This document shows positions 32,834 to 42,130 of a stretch of 64,000 nt of DNA, piece by piece. The stretch comes from Bradyrhizobium agreste. Its GTDB lineage: Bacteria > Pseudomonadota > Alphaproteobacteria > Rhizobiales > Xanthobacteraceae. Numbering within the stretch: the first letter of the stretch is position 1; every line of letters begins with the position of its first letter. The position numbers were made by a program, and so were the translations under genes. Below the pieces are notes generated by a model, which saw only the letters and a list, made by a program, of their open reading frames with translations, searched no databases and had not been told where the DNA came from. Where the stretch lies: assembly GCF_016031625.1 (NCBI RefSeq), contig NZ_JACCHP010000035.1, positions 24,839 to 88,838 of the forward strand. Direction: 5' to 3'.

Positions 32834-35308
32834 ATGAGCATGTCGGCAATCGAACGTGTCATTCCACTGGTCGGCCATTTGCCGCCCTCGATCCGCGAGG
32901 GGCTGGCGCGGCGCATGCGCGAACTCGCCGGCCTCGGCCTGATCGCGCTGGCGGGCGTCGCCGCGGCGGCGCTGATGACCTGGTCGGTGCAGGATCCCAG
33001 CCTCAGCCACGCGACCTCGCGGCCGATCCGCAACATCCTCGGCTATGCCGGCGCGATCGGCGCCGATCTCGCCATGCAGATCCTGGGGCTCGGCGCCATC
33101 ATGCTGGTCCTGACCGTTGCGGTCTGGGGCTGGCGTATGATGACGCACCGCCCGTTCGACCGCGAGGCGCTGCGGCTCGGCTCCTGGATTCTCTGCACCG
33201 TGATCGCGGCAGGCTTCGTCAGTTGCTTTCAGCATGGCGGGGCCTGGCCGCTCCCCACCGGCCTCGGCGGCGTGGTCGGCGACGCACTGGTGCGCGCGCC
33301 CGCGGTGATCTTCGGGCCGGCCGGCGCGATCTATCGCATCATGCTGGGCACGATGCTGTTCGCCGCGATGACCGCGACCTTCCTGATCGCCTGCGGCCTC
33401 GGCGCGCGCGAGCAAGACGATGAGCTCACGGAGGTCGAGGATGACGACAAGCCGCTCGACGAAGACGAGGGGAGCGATCGGGGCTCGGTCTCGCTGGGTT
33501 GGCTGTTCCATGCGCTCATGAGCACCAAGGCGCGGCTGATCTGGCTGTGTGGTGCCGCCTACCGCTCGCTGGTCTCGAGCGCACCGAAGACCAAGGCTGC
33601 CCAGTTCAGTCGGCAGGAGCCGAATCTCGGCGGCGGCCGCGCCGCGCCCTCGATCTCGCCGCAGTCCGAAGACGAGGACCACGAGGATCATCATGAGGAG
33701 GAGGACGAAGAAGAGGAGGAAGAGGAGCCCGCCGCGCGCGCCCCGCGCAAGAAGGCTGCGCCGAAGACTCCCGCCAAGAAATCCTCCGACAGGTTCGATC
33801 TTCCCTCCGTCTCCATGCTGGCCGCACCGAAGGCCGGCGATCGGCAGCCGCTCAGCAAGGCCGAGCTGGAGAGCAATTCCCGTTCGCTCGAAGGCGTGCT
33901 GCAGGATTTCGGCGTGCGCGGCGAGATCGTGAAGGCCAATCCGGGTCCGGTGGTCACCCTGTACGAGCTGGAGCCGGCGCCCGGCATCAAGTCCTCGCGC
34001 GTGATCGGGCTTGCCGACGACATCGCACGCTCGATGAGCGCGCTGTCCGCGCGCGTCGCCGTCGTGCCCGGGCGCAACGCGATCGGCATCGAGCTGCCGA
34101 ACGCGCATCGCGAGAAAGTCTATTTGCGCGAATTGCTGGTGGCGAAGGAGGCGACCGAGACCGTGGCAAAGCTGCCGCTCTGCCTTGGCAAGACCATCGG
34201 CGGCGAACCCGTCATCATCGACCTCGCGCGCACGCCGCACATGCTGATCGCCGGCACCACCGGCTCGGGCAAGTCGGTCGCGATCAACACCATGATCCTG
34301 AGCCTGGTCTACAGGCTGCGCCCGGACCAGTGCCGCCTGATCATGGTCGATCCGAAGATGCTCGAGCTCTCCGTCTATGACGGCATTCCCCATCTGCTCA
34401 CGCCTGTCGTGACCGACCCGAAGAAGGCGGTGGTTGCGCTGAAATGGGCCGTGCGCGAGATGGAGGAGCGCTACAAGAACATGGCCAAACTCGGTGTGCG
34501 CAACATCGACGGCTACAATACGCGCCTGCTCGAATTGAAGGCCAAGGGCGAGGAGCCGACGCGCACGGTGCATACCGGCTTCGACAAGGAGACCGGCAAG
34601 GCGATCTACGAGGAAGAGAAACTCTCGCTCGACCCGCTGCCCTACATCGTCATCATCGTCGACGAAATGGCCGACCTGATGATGGTCGCCGGCAAGGACA
34701 TCGAAGGCGCGGTGCAGCGTCTGGCGCAGATGGCGCGCGCCGCCGGCCTGCATGTGATCCTGGCGACACAGCGTCCGTCGGTCGACGTCATCACCGGCAC
34801 CATCAAGGCGAACTTCCCCACCCGCATCGCGTTCCAAGTGACGTCCAAGATCGACAGCCGCACCATTCTGGGCGAGATGGGCGCCGAGCAGCTGCTCGGC
34901 CAGGGCGACATGCTCTACATGGCCGGCGGCGGCCGCATCAGCCGCGTGCACGGACCGTTCGCCTCCGACGAGGAAGTCGAGAAGGTGGTGCGCCACCTCA
35001 AGACGCAGGGACAGCCCGAATATCTCGAAGCCGTCACCGCCGAAGAGCCGACCGAGGACGAGGACGGCGCCGTGTTCGACGCCACCGGCATGGGCGGCGA
35101 TGGCGGGGGCGATCTCTTCCAGCAGGCGGTTGCGATCGTCAAACGCGACCGCAAGGCCTCGACCAGCTACATCCAGCGCCGTCTGCAAATCGGCTACAAC
35201 CGCGCCGCATCGCTGATGGAGCGCATGGAACTGGAGGGCATCGTCGGTCCCGCCAACCATGCCGGCAAGCGCGAGATTCTGGTCGAGGAAGAAGACAGCC
35301 ATATGTGA
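32834..35308 (+). CDS. ftsK: DNA translocase FtsK
   Basis: 824 residues. The N-terminus has four transmembrane segments (AALMTWSVQDPSL to FLIACGLG), then an acidic linker with DEEEEEEEP around residue 295 and a basic segment, then the motor domain with Walker A AGTTGSGKSVAIN near residue 475, Walker B IVIIVDEMADLMM near residue 615, and a C-terminal winged-helix gamma domain (TSYIQRRLQIGYNRAASL). It pumps the terminus region through the septum and activates XerCD at dif. The gene follows the aminotransferase by 9 bases, and the unit has a CtrA-type box upstream. Confidence 0.96.
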   Translation: MSMSAIERVIPLVGHLPPSIREGLARRMRELAGLGLIALAGVAAAALMTWSVQDPSLSHATSRPIRNILGYAGAIGADLAMQILGLGAIMLVLTVAVWGWRMMTHRPFDREALRLGSWILCTVIAAGFVSCFQHGGAWPLPTGLGGVVGDALVRAPAVIFGPAGAIYRIMLGTMLFAAMTATFLIACGLGAREQDDELTEVEDDDKPLDEDEGSDRGSVSLGWLFHALMSTKARLIWLCGAAYRSLVSSAPKTKAAQFSRQEPNLGGGRAAPSISPQSEDEDHEDHHEEEDEEEEEEEPAARAPRKKAAPKTPAKKSSDRFDLPSVSMLAAPKAGDRQPLSKAELESNSRSLEGVLQDFGVRGEIVKANPGPVVTLYELEPAPGIKSSRVIGLADDIARSMSALSARVAVVPGRNAIGIELPNAHREKVYLRELLVAKEATETVAKLPLCLGKTIGGEPVIIDLARTPHMLIAGTTGSGKSVAINTMILSLVYRLRPDQCRLIMVDPKMLELSVYDGIPHLLTPVVTDPKKAVVALKWAVREMEERYKNMAKLGVRNIDGYNTRLLELKAKGEEPTRTVHTGFDKETGKAIYEEEKLSLDPLPYIVIIVDEMADLMMVAGKDIEGAVQRLAQMARAAGLHVILATQRPSVDVITGTIKANFPTRIAFQVTSKIDSRTILGEMGAEQLLGQGDMLYMAGGGRISRVHGPFASDEEVEKVVRHLKTQGQPEYLEAVTAEEPTEDEDGAVFDATGMGGDGGGDLFQQAVAIVKRDRKASTSYIQRRLQIGYNRAASLMERMELEGIVGPANHAGKREILVEEEDSHM

Positions 35309-35403
35309 GGCGAGGAGCCTCTGAGCAACATTTCACGCAAATTCGATATCTGATTTTGCCCGAAATCACGGTAAAAGGGCGCCCAGCCACACAGGACCAC
35401 GCG

Positions 35404-36219
35404 TTGATCAGACATCCGGACATTCGATTCGCTGCCACCATCGCCGCGCGAGGCGCGCGCATGGCCGGCGTGCTTCTCGTCACCGCCGCGATCGTGACCG
35501 CTGCGTCGTTCGCGCAGACCGTGCCGGTGCCGAAGCCCGCACCGAAGGGACGTGACGGCGGCGCGTCCGCCGGCGGGCCGGCCGTCACCGGAGCGACACA
35601 GGCGCCACCCAATCCGGTGATCCCGGATCCGCGGCGCAACGTGCCGAGCAGCATATTCCAGACCTTCGACGCCAACCAGAAGGCGCAGGCGGCCAAGGTC
35701 AGCGCCTATCTGTCGTCGCTGCAGACATTGGTCGGGAATTTCGTGCAGGTCGGTCCCGACGGCAGCAAGACGCAGGGCGATTTCTACATCCAGAAACCCG
35801 GCAAGGTGCGCTTCGAATATGACGCGCCGAGCCCGATCGACATTGTCGCCGACGGATCCTCGCTCGTGGTGCGCGACCGCAAGCTCGCGACGCAGGACGT
35901 CTATCCGCTGTCGCAGACGCCGCTGCGCTTTCTGTTGTCCGACCGCATCGACCTGATGAAGGACACCAACGTCGTTGGCGTCTCGGCCGACGACGTCTTC
36001 ATCAGCGTCACCATCGAGGAGAAGCAGGCCCTGGTCGGCACCAGCCGCCTGCTGCTGATGTTCGGCGCCAAGGACGGCCAGCTCAAGCAATGGACCGTCA
36101 CCGATCCGCAGGGTTACGACACGACGATCGCGGTGTACAATCTGGACTCGAGCAAGAAGCTCGACCCCAACATGTTCAAGATCGATTTCACCAATTACAG
36201 CACGCCGTCGCCGGGTTGA
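35404..36219 (+). CDS. lolA: Outer-membrane lipoprotein carrier LolA family protein
   Basis: About 272 residues. The signal peptide has a basic N-region (IRHPDIRFAATIAARGAR), a hydrophobic core MAGVLLVTAAIVTAASFAQT and a Pro/Gly-rich segment before the mature domain. That domain contains SLQTLVGNFVQVGPDGS and PGKVRFEYDAPSP, typical of LolA half-barrels that carry lipoproteins across the periplasm. I chose TTG at 35404 because AGGA lies 7 bases upstream and it gives a complete signal peptide; the ATG at 35461 is an alternative. It lies 95 bases after ftsK. Confidence 0.9.
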   Translation: MIRHPDIRFAATIAARGARMAGVLLVTAAIVTAASFAQTVPVPKPAPKGRDGGASAGGPAVTGATQAPPNPVIPDPRRNVPSSIFQTFDANQKAQAAKVSAYLSSLQTLVGNFVQVGPDGSKTQGDFYIQKPGKVRFEYDAPSPIDIVADGSSLVVRDRKLATQDVYPLSQTPLRFLLSDRIDLMKDTNVVGVSADDVFISVTIEEKQALVGTSRLLLMFGAKDGQLKQWTVTDPQGYDTTIAVYNLDSSKKLDPNMFKIDFTNYSTPSPG

Positions 36220-36244
36220 GACATTGATGGCCGCTCGGATGACC

Positions 36245-36326
36245 GTCATGCCCGGGCTTGTCCCGGGCATCCACGTTTTGGGTCAGACAAAAAGGCGTGG
36301 ATGGCCGGGTCAAGCCCGGCCATGAC
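36245..36326. repeat. Palindromic repeat, family B
   Basis: GTCATGCCCGGGCTTGTCCC at the left and GGGTCAAGCCCGGCCATGAC at the right are inverted arms, with inner CATCCACG and CGTGGATG. It lies between lolA and the exonuclease gene and could end the lolA transcript. Confidence 0.85.
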
Positions 36327-36351
36327 GAATGGAGTTTGTTAGACCGCTCCC

Positions 36352-37167
36352 ATGCGTCTTTCCCTGACAACCTGGAACATCAATTCGGTGCGGCTGCGCA
36401 TCGACCTGGTCGCGAAGTTTCTCAAGAGCGCGCGGCCGGAGGTGCTGTGTCTGCAGGAGACCAAGTGCATCGACGATGCCTTTCCGCTGAAGCGCTTCAA
36501 GCGGCTGGGCTACGAGCACGTCGCGCTGAATGGACAAAAGGGTTATCACGGCGTCGCCATCGTTTCGAAGATCCCGTTCGAATCGAAGGACATCCGCACC
36601 TTCTGCGACAAGTTGGATTCGCGCCACATCTCGGTGTCGTTCGGCGAAAAGGCGGGCATCGCAAAACCGCTGGTGCTGCATAATTTCTACGTGCCCGCGG
36701 GCGGCGACATTGCCGATCCCGCACTGAACGAGAAATTCGACCACAAGCTCCGCTTCCTCGACGAGATGACGGCGTGCGAGCCGCTGCATCCGCGCGGTGA
36801 GGATCGCCACATCCTGGTCGGCGATCTCAACGTCGCCCCGCACGAGAACGACGTGTGGTCGCACAAGCAGCTGCTGAAAGTCGTCTCGCACACGCCTGTC
36901 GAAACCGAGAAGCTGAAGGCGGCGCTCGCCGCCGGCGAATGGGTCGACGTCGCGCGCGATCGCATTCCGATGTCGGAGAAGGTCTATACGTGGTGGAGCT
37001 ACCGCTCGCCCGACTGGACGGTCGGCGATCGCGGCCGCAGGCTCGACCACATCTGGGTCTCGCGCGCGCTGAAGGATGCGGTCAGCGATTTCAAGATTCT
37101 GCGCGATGCCCGCAACTGGGAGCGGCCGTCGGACCATGTGCCTGTCACGGTGACGCTGGAGGTGTAA
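36352..37167 (+). CDS. xth: Exodeoxyribonuclease III
   Basis: 271 residues. The endonuclease/exonuclease/phosphatase fold is clear: SLTTWNINSVRLR, LQETKCIDDAFPL (catalytic Glu), the GDLNVAPHENDVW loop, and the C-terminal DHIWVSRAL and WERPSDHVPVTV with the catalytic Asp-His. It is an AP endonuclease and 3' exonuclease in base excision repair. The ATG is at 36352. Confidence 0.95.
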   Translation: MRLSLTTWNINSVRLRIDLVAKFLKSARPEVLCLQETKCIDDAFPLKRFKRLGYEHVALNGQKGYHGVAIVSKIPFESKDIRTFCDKLDSRHISVSFGEKAGIAKPLVLHNFYVPAGGDIADPALNEKFDHKLRFLDEMTACEPLHPRGEDRHILVGDLNVAPHENDVWSHKQLLKVVSHTPVETEKLKAALAAGEWVDVARDRIPMSEKVYTWWSYRSPDWTVGDRGRRLDHIWVSRALKDAVSDFKILRDARNWERPSDHVPVTVTLEV

Positions 37168-37174
37168 GCCCCGC

Positions 37175-37278
37175 CGTCATTCCGGGGCGCGCGCAGCGCG
37201 AGCCCGGAATCCATTGATCCACTGGCTCTGCCGCTCAATGGATTCCGGGTTCGCGACTTCGTCGCGCCCCGGAATGAC
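37175..37278. repeat. Palindromic intergenic repeat, family A copy 3
   Basis: GTCATTCCGGGGCGCGCG at the left and GCGCCCCGGAATGAC at the right, with inner arms CCCGGAATCCATTG and CAATGGATTCCGGG. It separates the convergent xth gene and the cyclic-nucleotide-binding gene. Confidence 0.88.
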
Positions 37279-37291
37279 GAGCGGAGGGAAC

Positions 37292-37735
37292 TCAGCTCGT
37301 CAGCTTCGCACCCGCCATCAAGATATCGCTGGCGATCTGGCTGGAGCGCACTGCGAACTCGTCGCGCAGGCGCACCGCCGCGGCGGGATCGCTTTCGAGC
37401 ACGCGCTGGAACAGGCTGCGGGCGACGCGGATGACGGAGGAATGCTCCAGCGCGATCGCGCTCGACGGCCGCTTCATCGGCACCACCAGCGCGAGCTCGC
37501 CGATCAGCGCGCCGGGGCCGGCGATCATTTCGGCGCCAGCGCCGTCCTCGACCCGGAAGGCGCCGCGCTGGACCACGAAACCTGCATCGGCGTCGTCGCC
37601 GAGATTGAACAGTACGTCGCCGCGCACGAAGTCACGCTGCTCGGAGCCGATCGCCAACATGCGCAACGAGGCGTCTCCCAACAGGCGCAGTGTCGGGACA
37701 CGCTCGAGAAGCGCTACATCATCGTCGATTGACAT
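37292..37735 (-). CDS. Cyclic nucleotide-binding (CAP-like) domain protein
   Basis: 147 residues, a single cNMP-binding domain: FVRGDVLFNLGDDADAGFVV, then the phosphate cassette region GALIGELALVVPMKRPSSAI. There is no helix-turn-helix, so it is not a CRP-type regulator. It may act through a partner; the two-component regulator gene lies immediately downstream (to its right, same strand, transcribed before it). The ATG is at 37735. Confidence 0.88.
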   Translation of the reverse strand: MSIDDDVALLERVPTLRLLGDASLRMLAIGSEQRDFVRGDVLFNLGDDADAGFVVQRGAFRVEDGAGAEMIAGPGALIGELALVVPMKRPSSAIALEHSSVIRVARSLFQRVLESDPAAAVRLRDEFAVRSSQIASDILMAGAKLTS

Positions 37736-37793
37736 TCAGGTCCGAGGCTCGAAGGCGTGCGATCTAAAACGATTCGCACGCCGTCGAAGCGTA

Positions 37794-38480
37794 TCACGGC
37801 ACCAGCTTGTAGCCACCGGCTTCCGTCACCAGGATCTCCGGGTTGGCGGCGTCCTTCTCGATCTTCTGGCGCAGGCGATAGATGTGGGTTTCCAGCGTGT
37901 GGGTGGTGACGCCGGAATTATAGCCCCAGACCTCCTGGAGCAGGGTCTCGCGCGACACCGGCATCTGGCCGGCCCGGTAGAGGAAGCGGAGAATCGCGGT
38001 TTCCTTCTCGGTGAGGCGGACCTTGCGGGCATTGGCCGCGGTCAGCATCTTCGAGCCGGGGCGGAAGGAGTAGGGTCCGACCGAGAACACCGCGTCCTCG
38101 CTGGCTTCGTGCTGGCGGAGCTGGGCGCGGATGCGGGCCAGCAGCACGGCGAAGCGGAAGGGCTTTGCCACATAATCGTTGGCGCCGGATTCCAGGCCCA
38201 GGATCGTGTCGGAATCGGTGTCGTGCCCGGTCAGCATGATGATCGGGGCCTTGAAGCCGCCTTTCCGCAGCGAGCGGACGACCTCGCGGCCATCGGTGTC
38301 GGGCAGGCCGACATCCATCAGGACCAGATCGGGGGAGTTGGCCTTCGCGGCGCTGGCGCCTTTGGCGCCAGTATCGACGGCAGAGGCTTCGAATTCTTCG
38401 TGTAGCGATAATTGCTCCACCAACGTATCGCGCAGATCGGTATCGTCATCCACGATCAGGATCTTGCGGGCATTGGCCAT
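37794..38480 (-). CDS. OmpR-family response regulator
   Basis: 228 residues. The receiver domain starts ILIVDDDTDLRDTL with the acidic pocket, the phospho-acceptor is Asp56 in VLMDVGLPDTDG and the conserved Lys is in VAKPFRFAVL. The C-terminal winged-helix (LTEKETAILRFLYRAG to LETHIYRLRQKIE) is of OmpR/PhoB type. No histidine kinase gene is in the window, so the partner is encoded elsewhere. It is upstream of the cyclic-nucleotide-binding gene in the same direction, and divergent from an L,D-transpeptidase gene that it may control. Confidence 0.93.
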   Translation of the reverse strand: MANARKILIVDDDTDLRDTLVEQLSLHEEFEASAVDTGAKGASAAKANSPDLVLMDVGLPDTDGREVVRSLRKGGFKAPIIMLTGHDTDSDTILGLESGANDYVAKPFRFAVLLARIRAQLRQHEASEDAVFSVGPYSFRPGSKMLTAANARKVRLTEKETAILRFLYRAGQMPVSRETLLQEVWGYNSGVTTHTLETHIYRLRQKIEKDAANPEILVTEAGGYKLVP

Positions 38481-38659
38481 GGGGGGTCATCCTTTTAGGG
38501 TCCGGCTCGGCGGCACATCCATGCCGCACCCAGCCGCGAGGGGAAGTTTAAGGTCGCCATTATTATTATTGTTCGTGTTGAAGTAGTGGGCTGTTACCGA
38601 TTCACAAGCCAGAAGCACTCTAACTCAGAATAGCAGGGCGTTTGGATGAATGTCCTGTA

Positions 38660-39253
38660 ATGAATTCGACATTGCACATTCACATGAAAAATAAAGCAGC
38701 TTCAGGCGGTTACACCAGGAATCGAAGCGCCGGGCCGCTGGCGGCGATCCGCGTTAAGCCTGCTGCCGGCAATCCGCGCCGGGGCTGGCTGACGGCCGGA
38801 GCGCTGACCATCCCGGTTGCGCTGGGGCGAGGCGGCATTCTCGCCAACAAGCGCGAGGGGGATGGCGGCACCCCCAGGGGCAGCTTCCGGCCCAGGCAAT
38901 TGTGGTGGCGGGCCGACCGGCACAGCCGACCCCGGACGTTCCTGCCGGCCCGGATGATCACCGGCGTGGACGCCTGGTGCGAGGATCCGCGGGACCGCCA
39001 TTACAACCAGAGCATCCGGCTCGGCGAGGGGCAGGGCGGCGACCGGCTCCAGCGCGCCGACCATCTCTACGACTTCATCATCGAGATCGACCACAACACC
39101 CGACCCCGCATCGCCGGCCGCGGCAGCGCGGTGTTCCTGCACCTTGCCCGCGACAATTTCGGCCCGACCGCCGGCTGCGTCTCCATGACGAAATCCGCGA
39201 TGCTGCAATTGCTGCGGCGCCTGGGCCCGCGCACAAAAATCATCATCGGGTGA
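38660..39253 (+). CDS. L,D-transpeptidase (YkuD) family protein
   Basis: About 197 residues. The YkuD-type domain starts around IRVKPAAGNPRRGWL and ends with the catalytic segment AVFLHLARDNFGPTAGCVSM, in which the His and the Cys of TAGCVSM match the active site. The short form lacks a clear signal peptide, as in the YkuD/ErfK relatives of rhizobia. It would make 3-3 cross-links or attach proteins to peptidoglycan. The ATG at 38660 is used; 38684 is also possible. It is divergent from the response regulator, with an AT-rich gap that may carry promoters for both. Confidence 0.83.
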   Translation: MNSTLHIHMKNKAASGGYTRNRSAGPLAAIRVKPAAGNPRRGWLTAGALTIPVALGRGGILANKREGDGGTPRGSFRPRQLWWRADRHSRPRTFLPARMITGVDAWCEDPRDRHYNQSIRLGEGQGGDRLQRADHLYDFIIEIDHNTRPRIAGRGSAVFLHLARDNFGPTAGCVSMTKSAMLQLLRRLGPRTKIIIG

Positions 39254-39311
39254 GGCACTCTGCCGTCGTTGCGATCCCATCCCCCTCTACGCGTCATTGC
39301 AAGTGCAGCAT

Positions 39312-39460
39312 TTTGCTGCTCGTGCCCCGGACGCAGCGCAGCGCCCTTAGCGGTGCGCTGCAGAGCCGGGGCCCATTTCGCTGCACGTGAACGCGTTGCT
39401 CTGGGTCCCGGCTCTGCGCCGCAACGCCGTGGCGTTGCGGCTTGTCCGGGACACGACAGA
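39312..39460. repeat. Palindromic repeat region with GGACGCAGCGCAGCG motifs, family I
   Basis: CGTGCCCCGGACGCAGCGCAG at the left and CTTGTCCGGGACACGAC at the right are inverted ends, with inner GCGCTGCAGAGCCGG and CCGGCTCTGCGCCGC. It lies between the L,D-transpeptidase gene and the YggS-type gene, which are convergent. Confidence 0.7.
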
Positions 39461-39473
39461 TCCTCGCCAACGG

Positions 39474-40163
39474 CTATCTTTGCCCGAAGATCGCGCTGCC
39501 CACGCGCACATGGGTGGCGCCCAACATGATCGCTGTCGCGAAATCGGCGCTCATGCCCATCGAGAGATTCGTCAAGCCATTGCGCGCGGCGATCTTGGCG
39601 GTGAGCGCGAAGTGGGCGGCCGGCGGCTCGTCGACCGGCGGGATGCACATCAATCCGGAGATCGTCAGCCCATAGGTGTCGCGGCAGCTTGCAATGAAGG
39701 CATCGGCCTCGCCGGGCGCAACCCCGGCCTTCTGCGGCTCCTCGCCGGTGTTGATCTGAACGAACAGCTGCGGGTGCTTGTTCTGGGATTCGATTTCCTT
39801 GGCTAACGCTTGGCAAATGCTCGGACGGTCGACCGAATGGATGGCGTCGAACAGCGCGACCGCCTCTTTCGCCTTGTTGGATTGCAGCGGCCCGATCAGA
39901 TGCAGCGCGATATCGGGGTAAGCAGATGTTAACGCCGGCCACTTGGCTTTGGCCTCCTGCACCCGATTCTCGCCAAATACGCGTTGTCCGGCGCCGATGA
40001 CCGGGATAATTGCATCCGCCGCGAACGTCTTGGACACGGCGATCAGCGTGACGGAGGCGCGGTCACGCTGCGCGTCCTTGCAGGCGCGTGCAATTTCGGC
40101 TTCGACCCCGGCGAGCGCGTTTGGTGAATCGCCGGCTACCGGCGCGACGTTGGCTTCTGTCAT
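39474..40163 (-). CDS. YggS/PLPBP family pyridoxal-5'-phosphate homeostasis protein
   Basis: 229 residues. The PLP lysine is in LIAVSKTFAADAI near residue 40, and the family motifs FGENRVQEAKAKW and LHLIGPLQSNKAKEAV follow, with GLMCIPP and LSMGMSADFATAI further on. YggS-type proteins keep free PLP low and affect several PLP enzymes; the exact mechanism is not settled. The ATG at 40163 is chosen; the frame extends to 40280, but that part has no family similarity. It is divergent from a diguanylate cyclase gene. Confidence 0.95.
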   Translation of the reverse strand: MTEANVAPVAGDSPNALAGVEAEIARACKDAQRDRASVTLIAVSKTFAADAIIPVIGAGQRVFGENRVQEAKAKWPALTSAYPDIALHLIGPLQSNKAKEAVALFDAIHSVDRPSICQALAKEIESQNKHPQLFVQINTGEEPQKAGVAPGEADAFIASCRDTYGLTISGLMCIPPVDEPPAAHFALTAKIAARNGLTNLSMGMSADFATAIMLGATHVRVGSAIFGQR

Positions 40164-40273
40164 GACGTCTCTTTGGCTGTGACCCGAGCCCGGGTTAGGT
40201 CCAATTTTACCGAGTTCAAGAAACAGTTTTTGAACCCTTCGCTTTACCTTGGCCCGCGGGGTGTTTAGCGAAA

Positions 40274-41974
40274 ATGGCAAGCGTCAGTCTCAACCGCAAG
40301 CGCGCGAAACTCAAGCAGGTTCTCGGAATCCGGGTGCGGCTTGCGTTGCTCGCGGTGATTCTCGTTACGCCCCTGATGATCGAGCGGATCCGGTCCCTCG
40401 AAGACACGCGCGCGCGGCAGATCGCGCAGGCCGCGGCTGAATTCACCATTGTGGCAAGGCACAGCGCCGATGCGCAGCGCGAGGTGATCTCGTCGGTCGA
40501 GACCATCCTGAAATCGGAGGCCTTCATCCGCGCCTCCGCAGGCGGCATCAGCAAGAGCTGCGATGTGCTGCGCGCGAGCCTGCCGTCGAACCTTCCCTGG
40601 ATCCGCACGCTTCTGATCGCCGGCCAGGACGGCCGCATCCAATGCGCCACCAACAACATGTATGTCGGCCTCGATCTCGGTGACCGGCCATACTTCCAGC
40701 AGGCCCAGGAAACCGGCCGCTTCGTGCTGAGCGACTTCATCATGTCGCGGCCGGTGCCCTCGCCGACGGTGATGGCGGCTTATCCGGTCTCCGCCTTCAG
40801 CGGCGTGGCCGATGCCGTCGTGCTCGCCACCGTCAATCTCGACTGGATGTCGAAGGTCATGAACAATCTGGGCGGCCGCGCCGGCATCACTGCGGTGCTG
40901 GTCGACAGCGCGGGCACCGTGCTGGCGGCTCCGGCCGATCAGCACAGCGCGGTCGGCCGGCCGCTCGACAACATGCCGCTGATGTCGGCGATCGCCGACA
41001 AGGCGCTGCGCTCCGATCAGGATGAAGATTCGCTGTCCTTCCTCGCCGCCGATGGCTCCCGCCGCGCGGTCAGCTATATCCGCATCGCCGGCACCAATGC
41101 CCGGCTGATCGCCAGCATCGACGAGGACAAGGTGTCCGCCGCGGTCAGCCGCGACATCCGCACCGCCTATCTGCAGCTCGCCTTCGTCCTCATGTTCGTC
41201 CTGCTCGGCGCGCTTATCGCCGCCGAAAAGCTCGTGATCAAGCCGATCGAGATGCTCGCCGACATGGCCAAGCGGCTCGGCGAAGGCGACCTGTCGGCCC
41301 GCGCCGCGCGCAATCGCCTGCCCGCCGAGTTCGTGCCGCTGGCCCGCGCGTTCAACGCGATGGCCGCGCAGCTGAGCCAGCGCGAGCGCGAGCTGATCGC
41401 AAGCAACGACCGCCTGACGGTGATGGCTTCGATCGACATGCTGTCCGGTCTCGCCAACCGCCGCGGTTTCCAGAGCCGGCTGGATTTCGAATGGATGCGC
41501 GCGCAGCAATATGGCAGCGAGCTGGCGCTTCTGATGATCGACGTCGATCATTTCAAGCTGTTCAACGACACCTATGGCCATCTCGAAGGCGATTCCTGCC
41601 TGACGCGGCTCGGCGAATCGCTGTCCGGCATCGCCGCCGACACGATGGGCTTCGCAGCCCGTTACGGCGGCGAGGAGTTCTGCCTGCTGCTGCCGAACAC
41701 CGACGTGACGCGCGCCGTCGAGATCGGCGAGCAGGTGCGTTCGGCCGTGCTGAGGCTCTGTCTGCCGCACATCACCTCGAACCACATGATCGTCACGGTC
41801 TCGATCGGCGTCGCCGCGACCAAGCCGAACGAGACCCTGCGCCCAGGCGACCTGATCGAAGCCGCCGACGCCGCGCTCTACGCCGCCAAGCACCGCGGCC
41901 GCAACAATGTGGTCGAGCACGGCGTGCAGGCCATCGAGATGGGAGCGGCGGAGATGATGATTGCGGCGGGCTGA
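40274..41974 (+). CDS. Membrane diguanylate cyclase (dCache-HAMP-GGDEF)
   Basis: 566 residues. TM1 (LALLAVILVTPLMI) and TM2 (LAFVLMFVLLGALIA) enclose a periplasmic dCache-like sensor. A HAMP domain (PIEMLADMAKRLGEGDLS) and a coiled linker lead to the GGDEF domain, which has an intact ARYGGEEFCLLLPN and the DVDHFKLFNDTYGH segment. The signature is therefore competent for c-di-GMP synthesis. It starts 110 bases from the YggS-type gene, on the opposite strand. The sensed ligand is unknown. Confidence 0.93.
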   Translation: MASVSLNRKRAKLKQVLGIRVRLALLAVILVTPLMIERIRSLEDTRARQIAQAAAEFTIVARHSADAQREVISSVETILKSEAFIRASAGGISKSCDVLRASLPSNLPWIRTLLIAGQDGRIQCATNNMYVGLDLGDRPYFQQAQETGRFVLSDFIMSRPVPSPTVMAAYPVSAFSGVADAVVLATVNLDWMSKVMNNLGGRAGITAVLVDSAGTVLAAPADQHSAVGRPLDNMPLMSAIADKALRSDQDEDSLSFLAADGSRRAVSYIRIAGTNARLIASIDEDKVSAAVSRDIRTAYLQLAFVLMFVLLGALIAAEKLVIKPIEMLADMAKRLGEGDLSARAARNRLPAEFVPLARAFNAMAAQLSQRERELIASNDRLTVMASIDMLSGLANRRGFQSRLDFEWMRAQQYGSELALLMIDVDHFKLFNDTYGHLEGDSCLTRLGESLSGIAADTMGFAARYGGEEFCLLLPNTDVTRAVEIGEQVRSAVLRLCLPHITSNHMIVTVSIGVAATKPNETLRPGDLIEAADAALYAAKHRGRNNVVEHGVQAIEMGAAEMMIAAG

Positions 41975-41987
41975 GCAAGCGCCTCGT

Positions 41988-42111
41988 CCTTCGAGACGCC
42001 GCTCACGCCGCTCCTCAGGGCGAGGCTCATCAGCATCGAGCCTGTTTAACCTGCTGCAGCACACTCCTGTCCTCATCCTGAGGAGCCCGCCACAGCGGGC
42101 GTCTCGAAGGA
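41988..42111. repeat. Palindromic repeat, family G copy 1
   Basis: The left arm GTCCTTCGAGACGCC with CTCCTCAGGGCGAGG and the right arm CTCATCCTGAGG with GCGTCTCGAAGGATGG are inverted; the central ~50 bases are unique. A related partial copy is at 47819-47880. It separates the two convergent diguanylate cyclase genes. Confidence 0.75.
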
Positions 42112-42130
42112 TGGCTGCAGGAGAAATTTG

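Noticed and set aside
32663..35302. Long minus-strand open frame (879 codons) opposite ftsK
   Set aside because: It is antisense to ftsK and its residues have no family pattern; long antisense frames are expected at high GC.
38559..38572. ATT trinucleotide run upstream of the response regulator
   Set aside because: Only four to five units; too short to call a variable microsatellite, though it is AT-rich and may be promoter DNA.
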